From assembly GCA_023897205.1 (NCBI GenBank), contig JAHWDD010000004.1, positions 4,526,001 to 4,590,000 of the forward strand: 64,000 nt of DNA, read 5' to 3'. The notes beneath the pieces were generated by a model. The model did no database searches. It saw only the letters and a program-made list of their open reading frames with translations, and was not told where the DNA came from. Numbering within the stretch: the first letter of the stretch is position 1; every line of letters starts with the position of its first letter. The position numbers were made by a program, and so were the translations under genes. The stretch is from Exophiala sp. HKRS030 (lineage: Eukaryota > Ascomycota > Eurotiomycetes > Chaetothyriales > Herpotrichiellaceae). Positions 27,601 through 38,648 of this stretch are shown here, piece after piece.

Positions 27601-28827
27601 ATGTCCCTCCCATGTCGAATCTGCATGGCAAAGTCAGCATGTCAACTAGCGGATTCAACCAACATCTCCCCAGACTGACCCGATGATTGGAACATTGACC
27701 CTGGGGTCAAAGGAGGTGCGAGCATGCCCTACAACGCCACCAGCAGGTCCGGAAAGAATTGCGCGTAGACCGGAGAACCTGTGAAATTCCTTGGTCAACC
27801 AACGTCACCATCGTTAACTCAATGAATATGTACTCACTTGTCAAATGTGACGAGGCCACCGTCACTCTGCATGAATTCGCAGCGCGTATTGCTAGAGCTG
27901 AGCCCGTCTTCGAAACCAGCGCGGAAACCTTCAATGTACTTCTTGACGATGGGTGTCAAGTAAGCGTCCACCGTGGCAGATGCACCTCGGGATGTCAGTT
28001 TGATCATCGGCAGCAGTTGACTGGACAGCGAGATCTGGGTGAACCCAACCGACTCGGCGATCCTTCTGACGGCCAGCTCATGTTCTTGAAAGGTGTAAGA
28101 ATGTGCCAAGCAGACTGCGATGGATCTGTAGCCTTGGTCGTAAAGACCTTGAAGGTCTCTACGGGTCTTGTCCTCGTCCAGTTTCTGTAGAACGCGAATC
28201 ACGTCTCCGCTGACTCCCTTCACGAGCTCGGGGTCACTTTCAAGCGCCTTCAAAAGAGCTTCGTGGTCCGGCTGGGGATTTTGTTGGTAGTCTTCGACAG
28301 TCACACGCTCATCGATCTCGATGACATCCTTGAACAAAACCTCGGGCCGTTCGATATTCAGAGCGAAGAGTTTGGGGCGGGATTGATTGCCGATGATCAA
28401 TGCGTCTTTGAATCCCTTGGTGATGCATAGTGCGATCCGTTCTCCTTTCCGTTCAAGCAACGCATTCGTGGCGACGGTGGTGCCCATTCGAACACTGAAG
28501 TCGGAGAAGCTGCTGATGTCGAGTTTTCGACTCCGGGGAAACGATCGGCCAGTGGCCTCCTCCAGAATTCTTCGGATACCCTCAATAGGTGCATCTTGGT
28601 AGTTACCAGGATCTTGGGATAAGAGTTTGACAACGATATCATCGCTGCGACCTTCAACGATCCCCAAACAATCGGTAAATGTGCCTCCACGATCTATGCA
28701 CCGGGTGTCAGAAAGAATCGTTATTCCTCCGAGCCTTTCAATGGTAGAAAACCTCTTTGGCATACATACCAATGGCAATCTTTATCTTGAGTCCATCGAC
28801 CTCGAGGTCGACTTTGTGAGGCGACAT
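24638..28827 (-). CDS. OXP1: 5-oxoprolinase (ATP-hydrolysing; HyuA/HyuB fusion)
   Basis: Converts 5-oxo-L-proline plus ATP to L-glutamate, the salvage step of the gamma-glutamyl (glutathione) cycle. Four exons: 28827-28770, 28693-27838, 27778-27680 and 27620-24638, giving 1331 residues. The start ATG lies in a short first exon (MSPHKVDLEVDGLKIKIAI), joined to DRGGTFTDCLG, the N-terminal phosphate-binding loop. GTTVATNALLERKGERIAL and, across introns 2 and 3, FSGLRAILSGPAGGVVGHAR and IIGFDMGGTSTDVSR complete the actin-like ATPase half (HyuA). The C-terminal half is HyuB-like (SPDGKLVANAPHVPVHLGSM, FYVASRGHHAEIGG, VCAGNPITSQRI, ending NSPGGGAWG). Length is typical for the eukaryotic enzyme. It is divergent from the Dal5-like permease. 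Confidence 0.95.
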
Positions 28828-29790
28828 GATCTGTCATCCAGACTCGAGATTCCGCGAGTCAGATTTTCAGAGATGGAAACAGCAGCCTGGATTGCTGCTC
28901 CAGAGGTTCAGAAATCGGGGCTTGTGACAGGAGAGGCAATTCTTCTCATCAGGCACAGTGCTTTTGTATGCCCGAGACTGGCCTTGGATCGCTGGTTTCG
29001 TCTGAGAGCATCGGTGTTCGTCTCCATGCCATCCGATTGTGATAGGACAATCCAGAATGCCCACAATTGTTTTGGCATCAGCACCCGGAGTAACTCGTAT
29101 GGGATTTTGTCTTTTGTCGTTGGCGCGCGCGCACAGGGACCAACGGCCAAATCCGATCCAAGCGTTGATAGTGCCTATCTTGCAATGGGTTCCCGGTGAA
29201 GAGGGTAGTCCGGTGTCTAATGAAGGGACGAATAGGACCGACCTTCCCTCCCATGAGTTTCGGATCATTTCCCATGGGTTGCCAATGTTGATCCTCCACC
29301 ACAACCATCTCTGTTATTGGCCAACATACCAAATTCCCCCCTGTAACCTTGACGTCGCCTTTCCAATGTGGCGTTTAACGGGCAACTCTGTGGGTGGCCC
29401 TAAATCTCCGGCTAAGGTCGGGGTATTCGTGCGAAGCACTGCAGGGAATAGATGACTTTGCATGCTAAGCCGAAAGGTCCCCTTGGTATCCGTATCCTTT
29501 TTGCTATGATAACACAACCCCTCCCCTTTGATAACGACGCGTTCGCTTAAGCCCAGAGAGCCTCGAACTATCCCATCCCGCTGGCCTGGTAAGAAGTGAT
29601 AAATACATACAAGGTTGTCATGGCTCCCCTCGTGTTCGGTAGACACCAGGTCACACCTCACCAGTGAATCCTTCAGACTGTTGAAAAAGCTCGAAAGCTC
29701 GTTCTTGCACTTCGACCTTGCTCTAGGGATTAACTACTATTTGTTCTCTCCTCTACTGTTTGCCGGGCAATATCACTCGAGTGACCGAAA
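28828..29790. promoter_or_regulatory. Divergent promoter of 5-oxoprolinase and Dal5-like permease, with GATA sites
   Basis: 963 bases between divergent genes. HGATAR sequences, the binding pattern of AreA-type nitrogen regulators, are seen at 29039-29044, 29166-29171, 29175-29180 (reverse), 29507-29512, 29529-29534 and 29598-29603; two pairs are closely spaced, as is usual for active AreA sites. No gene is visible. Regulation by nitrogen status is inference. Confidence 0.4.
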
Positions 29791-31353
29791 ATGGCCGACG
29801 AAAAGCCTCCCAATACCAATACCTCTCACGAGCCGGTGGACAAGTCCAGCGATGTCGAAGTCGCTGGTGGCGATGATGCCGTGATCGATTCTCGTGACGC
29901 CGATGTCGCCGCCGTCTTCCTGGCCAAACTGGACCGGTCCATCATCGACAACCCCGTCAGTCACCAAGAGGCCCGCAAGGTGCTCTGGAAAATCGACCTC
30001 ATCATCCTCCCTCTCATGGCGGCCACCATCATTCTGGCCGCCGTCGACAAGGTCATCATTTCCAATGCCGCCATCTACGGCATGCTCGAGGACGCCCACC
30101 TCACCAGCGGCGAGTATTCGTGGACGGGCTCCATCTTCTACTTTGGCTATCTCGCCTTCGAGTACCCGAGCGCCATATTGATACAAAAGTTCCCCGTGGG
30201 GAAGTTGCTGGCGGGTGCGTGTTTCGCCTGGGCGGTCATCATGATGTGCATGGCCGCCACCCACAACTTTGGTGGTCTCGCCGCCTGCCGCTTCATCATG
30301 GGCATGTGCGAGGCCATGCTGTTCCCCATCATCAGCATCGTGACCGTCATGTGGTGGACGAACAAGGAGCAGCCGATTCGAGTTGCTTTCTGGTTCAACC
30401 AAGGCTCCTCCATCTTTTCCGGCATCGTCAGCTACGGCATCGGACACACCCACACCAGCATCGCACCCTGGCGCCTGCTCTTCCTCGTCCTGGGAGGCTT
30501 TTCGATGCTGTGGGCCGTGGTGATTTGGTTCTTCTTCCCCGATTCCCCCGTGACCTGCAACTGGTTGAGCGACCGGGAAAAGTTCATCAGCCTGGTCCGC
30601 GTCAAGGACAACAAGACGGGGATCGAGGACCGAAAGATCAAGTGGTACCAAGTACGAGAGTGCCTCGCCGACCCCAAGACGTGGGCGCTCGCCGTTTTCG
30701 CCGTGGCTCAGAACATCCCCAACGGCGGCCTGATCACCTTCGCGGCCATCATCGTCTCTGGCCTGGGCTACTCGAGACTGAACACCACTCTGCTCGGGAT
30801 CCCGACGGGTGTCCTCGCCACCGTGTGGCAGCTGATCCTCGCCTTCATCTGCGCCAAGGTCGAGAACATTCGCTGCCTCACCATCGCGGTCAGCAACATC
30901 GTCCCCATGATCTGCGCGATCTTGATGTGGAAGCTGCCTCGGTCGAACCAGCACGGTCTTCTGGCCAGCTATTACTGCTTCTACACATACTGGGCGCCGT
31001 ACGTCCTGTCGACCTCCCTTCCCATGGCCAATACTTCCGGCCACTCGAAGAAGGTCACGATGAATGCAATCTTCTTCCTAAGCTACTGCCTGGGCAACAT
31101 TCTAGGCCCCCAGGTCTTTCGTTCGAGCGATGCTCCGGCGTACTCGCACGGGTACATTGGACTACTCTGCTGCATCGTCGTGGCCATCGTGTCCATAGGA
31201 GTCTACGCTCTACTCTGCATCTCGGAGAACAGGCGTAGAGCTTCGCAGGTGGAGCAGAGTGAGCAAGTGGCAGACGGCACGGATGGAAATATGGTCGCTG
31301 CCTTCCAGGACTTGACTGACAAGGAAAAGAAGACGTTTGTCTACATCTACTGA
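29791..31353 (+). CDS. MFS transporter, anion:cation symporter (Dal5/allantoate permease-like)
   Basis: A single-exon gene for 520 residues. It follows the Dal5/Tna1 branch of the major facilitator superfamily, which takes up allantoate, ureidosuccinate, dipeptides, nicotinate and similar organic anions. Features: a long acidic N-terminal tail (to about residue 60), VLWKIDLIILPLMAATIIL as first helix, DKVIISNAAIYG, YLAFEYPSAILIQKFPVGKL, RFIMGMCEAMLFPIISIVTV with the MWWTNKEQPIR sequence, then FFPDSPVTCNWLSDRE before the central loop. Start context (AAAATGG) is good. Substrate cannot be fixed; the neighbouring 5-oxoprolinase and amadoriase-type oxidase make a small nitrogen compound plausible. 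GC content is high, as in 5-oxoprolinase and GGPP synthase. Confidence 0.92.
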   Translation: MADEKPPNTNTSHEPVDKSSDVEVAGGDDAVIDSRDADVAAVFLAKLDRSIIDNPVSHQEARKVLWKIDLIILPLMAATIILAAVDKVIISNAAIYGMLEDAHLTSGEYSWTGSIFYFGYLAFEYPSAILIQKFPVGKLLAGACFAWAVIMMCMAATHNFGGLAACRFIMGMCEAMLFPIISIVTVMWWTNKEQPIRVAFWFNQGSSIFSGIVSYGIGHTHTSIAPWRLLFLVLGGFSMLWAVVIWFFFPDSPVTCNWLSDREKFISLVRVKDNKTGIEDRKIKWYQVRECLADPKTWALAVFAVAQNIPNGGLITFAAIIVSGLGYSRLNTTLLGIPTGVLATVWQLILAFICAKVENIRCLTIAVSNIVPMICAILMWKLPRSNQHGLLASYYCFYTYWAPYVLSTSLPMANTSGHSKKVTMNAIFFLSYCLGNILGPQVFRSSDAPAYSHGYIGLLCCIVVAIVSIGVYALLCISENRRRASQVEQSEQVADGTDGNMVAAFQDLTDKEKKTFVYIY

Positions 31354-32181
31354 TGGGCATGGCTTTCAGCTAGCGACAGCCGGAGAGAGAAGCTACGTTT
31401 TGAAGGGAATAAGCTAGCCTCTAGGGACAAGTTGGATAGCAAAGCGCACCATGACAGATGTTGCCCCAGATAGTTCAATCGACATCATGAGTTACAATAA
31501 TCGCCCCAGAGAAATAGGCGAGCTCGTGGTCCATGATGGGATATGCACCAATTCTAGATCAAAGACATGTCCCACCCGCCCCCTGCGGCATGCCTGACAG
31601 ACTCCGACTCATGCTTCATTTTGTGCAAAGGTTATGCTAGCACCTGTAGAACCAGAAGGTCTTTCCGCGCCCAGGCCCTGTCTCCATCACCGGTCCCGGT
31701 CTCGGGGACAAGCACGGGACAAAACTCTAGATTTGACACGGGTATAGCACGATAGACCATCTTGGGGAAGCCATACCCGCACCCAAATTTTGAGGAAGGT
31801 CGGTACGCTGCTGGAGGCGTGGAGAAGGCTCACATCTCCGAAAACTAACCAAGAGTGTGGATTGCGGATCGACCTTCCCTGGACCCGGTTCTTGATCAAT
31901 CATGATATTGAGTGGCATGCACTGTAAGTTCTGGTAGGGCGTAGGAGATCTTCAGTTGGTAGGTATGTAATGGTTTAAGGCGGTCAAGGCGACATTCTGA
32001 ATAGATTGCTGAGTAGCACCGGTACCTGCACGAGACAACCAACGCCTTTGGGAAGCAGGTTGTGTGGCTTTCCAGCGACAAATTGCTACCTGTCTATGCC
32101 AGGAGTTCGTTGACTTTGCGAAGGGGAGCTGATGAATCAATAAATCCTCATCCCCAATTCCACGCAGGTACTTTGTACGCC
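31354..32181. other. Intergenic between Dal5-like permease and amadoriase-type oxidase
   Basis: 828 bases with no gene on either strand. The frame of the oxidase is open from about 32062, but the first good ATG by homology is at 32182. Confidence 0.5.
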
Positions 32182-33477
32182 ATGGTTGATTTCAATAGTC
32201 GCATCTTGATTGTGGGCGCCGGAGCATTTGGGACATCGACTGCCTACCACTTGGCTCAGCGAGGCTACAAATCTATCAGAGTACTCGACCGATATGAGTA
32301 CCCTTCCATCGATGCGGCATCCACAGATATCAGCAAGATTATTCGCTTCGACTACAACGAGCCACTGTATGCCCGTCTAGGGCTAGAATCGATTGAAGCA
32401 TGGAAATCTGAGCTCTTCGATGGACTTTATCATGTTCCCGGATGGGTTTTGAGCGCCATGGACTTATCTGTGCCCTTCGTCAAGGGGTCGATTGAGGTGT
32501 CCGAGCAATTGGGCGTCAGCGGTCTCGAGATCATGACAACAGATCAAATGAGACAACGATTTCCCCAAGTGAAAGGGAAATTGGATGGATGGAATATCAA
32601 TGTCTGGAATCCTACTGCAGGATGGGTTGCTTCAGGCGAGGCTGTGGTACGGCTAGTTGAGGATGCTCGCGCTAAAGGGGTCGAATACATCAGCGGTCGC
32701 CGTGGCTTCGCACAAGAGGTGATCACATCCCAGAGCGGAGAATGTACTGGTGTCCGGACACTCGACGGTACTATTCACAGTGCTGATGTGGTTGTGCTGG
32801 CTGCTGGTGCTTGGCTCCCTTCGCTCATTGATATGGAGGGTCAGCTTACAGCCAAAGGGCATAGTGTCGCCCATATCCAACTTTCGGCTGAGGAGACGAA
32901 GCACTACGCCCCGATACCGATCATGGACAATCTAGAACTTGGCTACTTCTTCCCACCAACCACGAATGGTATCTTCAAGATGGCGCATAGCAAGTTCATC
33001 ACAAATCACGTCCCGATTGGCAGGAACGGCTCTGTTATTTCCAAGCCACATACTTTCGTGGAGAATCCTCAGGACGGACTTCCAAAGGACATAGAAGCTA
33101 CTATGCGTCGAAATCTCGAGCGGGTATTTCCTGAATTGGCGAATAGGCCGTTCTCTTTCACACGACTTTGCTGGGATGCCGATACAGCAGACCGGCACTT
33201 CTTGATTACTCCGCACCCAGAACATAAGGGGCTTTTCGTTGCGGCGGGTGGTTCCGCACACGGCTTCAAGTTCATGCCAGTGCTGGGCAAGTACATCGCC
33301 GATATGCTGGAGGGAAAGCTAGACGCCGACATTGCAGAGAGCTGGAGATGGCGGCCGGGCCAGGACGTCTCCGGGAAAAACTTAGCACATATGGATCCTG
33401 AGATGGAGCTGTGTGACCTGCCAGGCTGGCAGGGAAGAAATAGAGCTCAATTCAAGAGCCGAGAGGCAAGGTTATAA
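32182..33477 (+). CDS. FAD-dependent amine oxidase (fructosyl amino acid oxidase / sarcosine oxidase family)
   Basis: A single-exon gene for 431 residues of the MSOX/amadoriase family, which deglycates fructosyl amino acids or oxidises sarcosine, pipecolate or saccharopine, producing H2O2. The Rossmann loop is ILIVGAGAFGTSTAYHLAQR at residues 8-27, followed by LDRYEYPSIDAASTDISKII, the typical FAD-binding region of amadoriases. FTRLCWDADTADRHFLI places Cys330 at the position of the covalent 8-alpha-S-cysteinyl FAD bond. GLFVAAGGSAHGFKFMPVLG is the conserved C-terminal FAD motif. The protein ends in Ala-Arg-Leu, which fits the PTS1 consensus, as expected for this peroxisomal enzyme group. Fructosyl substrate versus pipecolate or saccharopine cannot be decided by eye. 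It is convergent with a Zn2Cys6 regulator 119 bases away. Confidence 0.9.
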   Translation: MVDFNSRILIVGAGAFGTSTAYHLAQRGYKSIRVLDRYEYPSIDAASTDISKIIRFDYNEPLYARLGLESIEAWKSELFDGLYHVPGWVLSAMDLSVPFVKGSIEVSEQLGVSGLEIMTTDQMRQRFPQVKGKLDGWNINVWNPTAGWVASGEAVVRLVEDARAKGVEYISGRRGFAQEVITSQSGECTGVRTLDGTIHSADVVVLAAGAWLPSLIDMEGQLTAKGHSVAHIQLSAEETKHYAPIPIMDNLELGYFFPPTTNGIFKMAHSKFITNHVPIGRNGSVISKPHTFVENPQDGLPKDIEATMRRNLERVFPELANRPFSFTRLCWDADTADRHFLITPHPEHKGLFVAAGGSAHGFKFMPVLGKYIADMLEGKLDADIAESWRWRPGQDVSGKNLAHMDPEMELCDLPGWQGRNRAQFKSREARL

Positions 33478-33596
33478 CGAGTCTTTGCGCCACGGACTCG
33501 CATCATGGTGAGGGAAGCTTTGCTGGGGGGGATCTCAGCATGAGAACACCCAATCTCCTTGCAGAGCAATAGATTATTCGTCACCGGCGATACCAA

Positions 33597-35515
33597 TCAT
33601 GTGAGACTGATCTTCCATCCACCTAGTTGATCAAGGATCCTTTCCCATTCATATGAAACATATGAACCCTCATGTCTGAATTTCGCTGTCGATGCTCGTT
33701 TCTGCTTCATGGGTTGTATCGGCTCATCGGACTTGAGATCTTGTTGGCGCCATAATGCTTTGAGTGTCATTCGAGCAGGTATGACATTTCCGAACCGGCA
33801 TTGCATCTCGGTATGTTCAAAAATTTGTAGGACCTTGACTCGATCACTCTCCTTTGTAGCGCAACAGCCTGCAAGGAAGAGGGGCCAAAGCGGCATGGTA
33901 GCGACCGCACAGATTGTCGACACATTCGAGCTAACTATGTCCAGAATGCCAGACATGTAGACATCTCTTTCGTCCGGTGTGAACACACGCTTGTGATACG
34001 GGAATGCTAAGTCCGGATTGGAAAGGACTTCGTGCAAGAACAGAAGGGCACCGAGGCGATAAACCTCAGCGATTGCAATAATGATAGACCCTTCATCGAT
34101 CAAACCGCAGGAGTTGCCAATCTCGGAATCGCGCTCTTTCAAGTTCTCAATACTAGCCTTGATTCGGTGTGCACGAGTTAACAGGTCCAGATTGTGCTGG
34201 GTGGAATTATCACTGCAACCAGCCTTTGTTAGACTCGTTATTTCGTCAATGAGCAACAACAAGGAATTACTGAAGCCCATGTATAGGTCAATATCATCAA
34301 GGCGAGGCTGTGAGGACATGACATGTGGCTCAGCTATAGGTAGAGGCAGTATCTCTTCTAGTGAGGTAGGAAGTATGCTGTTCGAAGTGGAGGTAATATT
34401 GGTTGTTGAAAAAAGAAAATCTGAAATGAGTATATTGCCAAATTCCGTGTTTGGATCGTGGAATGTCGCCTTTGCCAGGACGAGGTGGAATATGAAGTAC
34501 TGATGGGCAAACTTCTGTAATCGTTGACTCAGCAGTGATGTTTGCATATTGGTGTTTTCCCGTCGACGTAGGAGAAGCCCGTGGAATCCAACAAGGTGTT
34601 TAACCCAAGATGAGCGGCATCGATCGGAGATATCGTACCAGCAAAGCATGAGGATCAATCCAAGAATCTCGTCCATGGTTCTGGAATCGCTTTCTTCCTG
34701 ATTAATCAACTGAATCAAAGCCTGAAGCGCCTGCTGTCGATGTTCAAGAGCGATGACCGCAAATTTGGGTTCCCTTAAATGCAAAGTGTAGGCGGATATT
34801 GCCAAGGTTGCGTGAAAGAGACCTGGAGAGTTGAACGCCATTGGTAACAGAACGTGCCGATAAGGATTGTGTTGTTCGTCGTCGAGTAATGTTCGTGAGG
34901 CACAGATCACCATGTCATAGTAGGAAAGGAGAACCGAATCATCAGGACGATTCTGAACCGGAAATGTTGATAGACTATGCCGAAGCATATTCATCGAGTT
35001 GTGCACCTGGCGTTCGGCCACAGGCCGTCTTTGCTCGACGCTTCCTCGTGTGTCAAGCTCGGCAGCTGATACCGATCCATTTTCGGCAGCGTCGTCATCG
35101 TCGGCCTGCGCGTTGGAATCAACCCCGTAGTACAGAGCCATGTCTTGGAAAGTGGTGTTCAAGAAGTAGAGGCTCTCCCAGTTAGGAGATCGATATTCTT
35201 CTGAGAATGGCACAGAGAATTCCTCGGCGACTTCAGGAAGTTCTTTGCCATGCTTCCTCCAAATGCCTTGTCGCCCATGTGACACACCTCGTGCTTCACT
35301 ATCATCCTGCCAGGTCAATTGAAGTCCCCCGTAGTGGCAAGTGATGTTAAGTTTTTGGCATCTTTGGCACGCCGGTTGCGCCTCTACTCACGGTGAGTAC
35401 GTGAACTTGTGGGATCTAGAGGACATGAGTAGACAGTCTTACCATTACACTTGATTCTCCGCGAACGACAGGCCAAACAACCCCTACGACTTCTGGTAAT
35501 CTTTGACACACTCAT
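33597..35515 (-). CDS. Zn2Cys6 transcription factor (ARGRII/Fungal_trans_2 type)
   Basis: A regulator of 619 residues in two exons: 35515-35443 and 35383-33597. The intron splits the zinc cluster: SRRGCLACRSRRIKCN is in exon 1 and EAQPACQRCQKLNITC in exon 2; joined they give C-x2-C-x6-C-x6-C-x2-C-x6-C at residues 13-40. The rest matches the Fungal_trans_2 (arginine-regulator II-like) domain, for example YYDMVICASRTLLDDEQHNPYR (first part), LPMAFNSPGLFHATLAISA, and ILGLILMLCWYDISDR with SSWVKHLVGFHGLL. Without exon 1 the gene would look as if it lacked a DNA-binding domain. Position next to the flavin oxidase suggests, but does not prove, a local pathway regulator. Confidence 0.9.
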
Positions 35516-35947
35516 ATCAGGAGACTTGGCGGCGGCGGCGACGCCTCGCAACCACCTACATCATCAGAAACTTTCAAGGATCCTTTGGACAGACGTGTAA
35601 GTGTACGGCAAAATTCAGTCCGAGTCAGATGATGAAGAAAGGTGTGAAGTCGCTGTAGCCAACCTCGGCGAGCGCCTCTAAGTGATAAAGCAGCGTCCGG
35701 GGATAAGTCTCTAGCCTAAAGAAGCTAGTATTGATTGCCCGGGGTTTTGTGCCGATAATCCGACGCCGCCCAATGATGAATCCTCTCCTATCAAATCACT
35801 CACCCCAACGACTCACAGAGGATCGAGATATTCACCAGCATTGTATATGGGTTGAGATAGGACTATCCACGGCCCAGATGCTAAATGTGCTTAAATGTCA
35901 ATGCTTAAGGCAATAATCTGGCGAGATATAGGACCTTGAGGCACAAT
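35516..35947. other. Divergent intergenic region, Zn2Cys6 gene / MFS transporter
   Basis: 432 bases upstream of both genes. No gene or clear regulatory element was recognised. Confidence 0.5.
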
Positions 35948-38190
35948 ATGACCAGCTTTAGCACCAGTCACGACAGCCGCCGGGCATCCTCCGAAGGGCG
36001 TCGTCAATACGACGACACTGCCCGCCATGAGGATTTCGACGAGAGGCCATCTCTCATGCTCACCCGCACAAGGTCCCAGGAATTTAGCATGACAGAGAGT
36101 ATTGCGATCCAAGAGACTCTACCTCCCGAGAGACCTAAACACTCCCAAGATGGCACGGAGGATGGTGAACCTGTCTGGCCTCACTCGATCAGATACCTTG
36201 TCCAACTGTGCGCATTCCTAACAAGTCTAAGCTTTGGTGTCACTCAAGTACCATTACTATACGTCTTTAGACTCATGACTTGCGATGCCTACTACAAGGA
36301 TCGTTCAGCTCCTCCCCCATCTTCAGTCCCGGCTTCGGGCCCCTCTTCACATATCCTTCCCATGCTGGCCTACACTTTCGACAACAGCGGCAAGGACAAA
36401 CCAGACAGGTGTTCTATCCACGCAATTGAAAGCTCAACTGCGCTGTCTGTGTCTCTCCTCGGCGCGAGCACCACGATATTCGGCTTGCTCAACCTCTTTT
36501 TGACAGGCAGCCTGATCAAGCGTATCGGCGTGAAGCGGACTCTCTTCATCCAGGTTTTATTTCCTGCTCTACGACTGCTGGTGCAGACTATCGGCGTCGA
36601 AGTATGGGGTAGTACAGGTATCATCATTATCCAGTGCAGCCAGATTGTCAGTATCTTGGGAGGACCGAGCGGCTACTTGCTTGCGCTGAACACCTTCATC
36701 ACAGAGGTGGTGGAGTACGAGGGCCGAACTGCTGCTTTGGGACGGCTGACAGGGGCTATGATGTTCGGGTCCGCCATTGGATTTCTTGTCGGAGGTGTTG
36801 TCGCTGAGATATTCGGAGTAAAGGCGCCCTTTCGACTTACGTTCTTACTCTTCATGAGCGCCTGTGCCTATGTCGCAATTTTCCTTCCATACGTCGCTCC
36901 TGATACCCGGGAGTCGTCCCAACCTCAATCCGCAAAGGGCAGACCCAGCACAAAGACGGGCTTGAAGCGATTCTTTGGACCATTGGGTGTGTTTGCACCG
37001 CGCAAGTTTATTGGCCTGGACGGCGTTGTACGTACGGAATATGGTGCTTTCTTATTGGCATGTGGTGTATTTCTGGCCATCTTAGCCACCGGTAGGCGAC
37101 TACTTGCTGCTTAACCTGTGTGCTTCCCAGCTGACAGATTACTCCAAGGATACCTCCCCACGCTTCTCCAGCTCTACGCCACCGATGTATTTGCATTCGG
37201 CACCCAGCAGAACGGCTGGCTGATCTTCATGTACTCGATGCTCCGTGGTGTATTTTTGACCTTTGCTTTTCCCAAGGCCATCTCTCTAGGTCGAGCATTC
37301 ACCACAGCTCGCCAGGCGCGGATACGTAAACGCAACGCGTTGGAACAGACAGAGTCCAACAGCGATACGACCGAGCGAGATCCTCTGCTGGGTCGCACGA
37401 GCAAGAAGAATAATAATGCCACTGCCAGACAAGTGGACACCAACAGCGACCGTGCCGCGAGCAAGAAACAGACAACGTTCACTTTCGACCTCACATATAC
37501 ACGAGGGTACGTAAGATATACCGTCGTGCTCTCGTTCATCCTCTTCTTCACTGTGACTTGCAACATCCCGTGTCTAACCTTTGTGTGAAACAATCAGCTC
37601 CCTCATCGCCGACGGTCTACTCACGCTCCTCTGCTCCTTTGTCCGGCAGGGATGGCAAATGTACCTCGTCGCCGCCGTCCTTCCGTTCGCAGCGGGTACG
37701 GGGTCGGCGTCAAAAGGCACGATATTGCAGATGGTCGGCAGCGGCGCCAGCAGTTCTGAGCGCACCGACGCTCTCGCCGGTGTGAGTCTGGTGGAGAATA
37801 TGGCGAGACTTTCTACCAGTACGTCAATTGACATTACCCCCTCCCTCCTGATCGTTCCACCCCAGCTCGTACACCGGACCAATCTGCTAATTTAACCGCC
37901 GACAGCGTTCGTGTTCGGTATGGTCTTTGCCGGGTTCACGAGCATAGGACGGACAGAGTTGGTGTTTACTGTCAATGCGGTATGTTCTCCCCTTATTCCT
38001 CACATCCAATCAGGCCCCCCTCTCAAAGATGACCGGCCGATCGATACTTATACATGTATTGGTGACGAAGGCCGTGGCGATAGTCGGGTTCGTTGTGCTC
38101 TTATTCGCGCGGTTTCCTCTTGAAGGAAGTGTACCGATTGATTCGCTCGAGGTCGACGATGACGATGACGAAGCAGATGAAGACGATTGA
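35948..38190 (+). CDS. MFS transporter (TetA/proton-coupled folate-transporter-like type)
   Basis: A major facilitator protein of 644 residues. Five exons: 35948-37091, 37131-37506, 37598-37818, 37906-37979 and 38071-38190. A 75-residue hydrophilic N-terminal tail precedes the first helix (SIRYLVQLCAFLTSLSFGV). Other features are GASTTIFGLLNLFLTGSLIKRIGVKRT (loop 2-3, given here only as its ends), GPSGYLLALNTFITEVV, LTGAMMFGSAIGFLVGGVVA, and after the first intron ADRLLQGYLPTLLQLYATDV. A long basic central loop with NNNA and DPLLG follows. The last two exons are short, and the C-terminus is strongly acidic (DDDDDEADEDD). Transported substrate unknown; such proteins are often annotated as drug or folate-type transporters. 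The final intron uses an AAG acceptor (ACGAAG|GCC), less usual but frame-consistent. Confidence 0.85.
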
Positions 38191-38648
38191 TTCCCTTCAC
38201 GTGGGGGGATCGGCACGGTCTTGTAGGCCGACGGCTTGATCTACTTTCCACGACAAGAAAGACAAAAAGTTGCATCTTATTCAGGACGGATTTAATACCA
38301 TCTAAACGACAGGCATCAAGCACTCAATGGCGAAAAAGAATAGATTTGGGAAAGATTGAAACGATTTTTTGGAAAAGGCAAACATCAAGGACATTGGTAT
38401 CATTATTCTTCGAGCCAGAATTTCTAAGTGATCTTACTCCCTCTGCCTCTGTTTCTCTTACTGCGCTGTGCTGGGACATTCTACGCTAAAGAAGGAAAAT
38501 CTCGACCTCCAGTTCGCCACTGATGGACATGTGAAGATGAATGGAATGTTGTAGTGATCTGTTGAAGACCTTTTGGGCGTCCAATACGGCTCTTCACACG
38601 TCCCATGATTGAGGCACATGAATTATGACGGGGGAGTGGTCGCCTCAT
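38191..38648. other. Convergent 3' region, MFS transporter / GGPP synthase
   Basis: 458 bases with 3' ends of convergent genes and no further gene seen. Confidence 0.5.

Noticed and set aside
28693..28778. Start of 5-oxoprolinase at 28778
   Set aside because: The frame there opens with TTG, not ATG, and lies in an intron; the short exon 28827-28770 restores the conserved N-terminus.
29773..31044. 423-residue minus-strand open frame, and a 372-residue plus-strand frame at 30120-31238
   Set aside because: Both overlap the Dal5-like gene in other frames and show Asp/Gly/His- or Arg/His-rich shadow composition with no family match.
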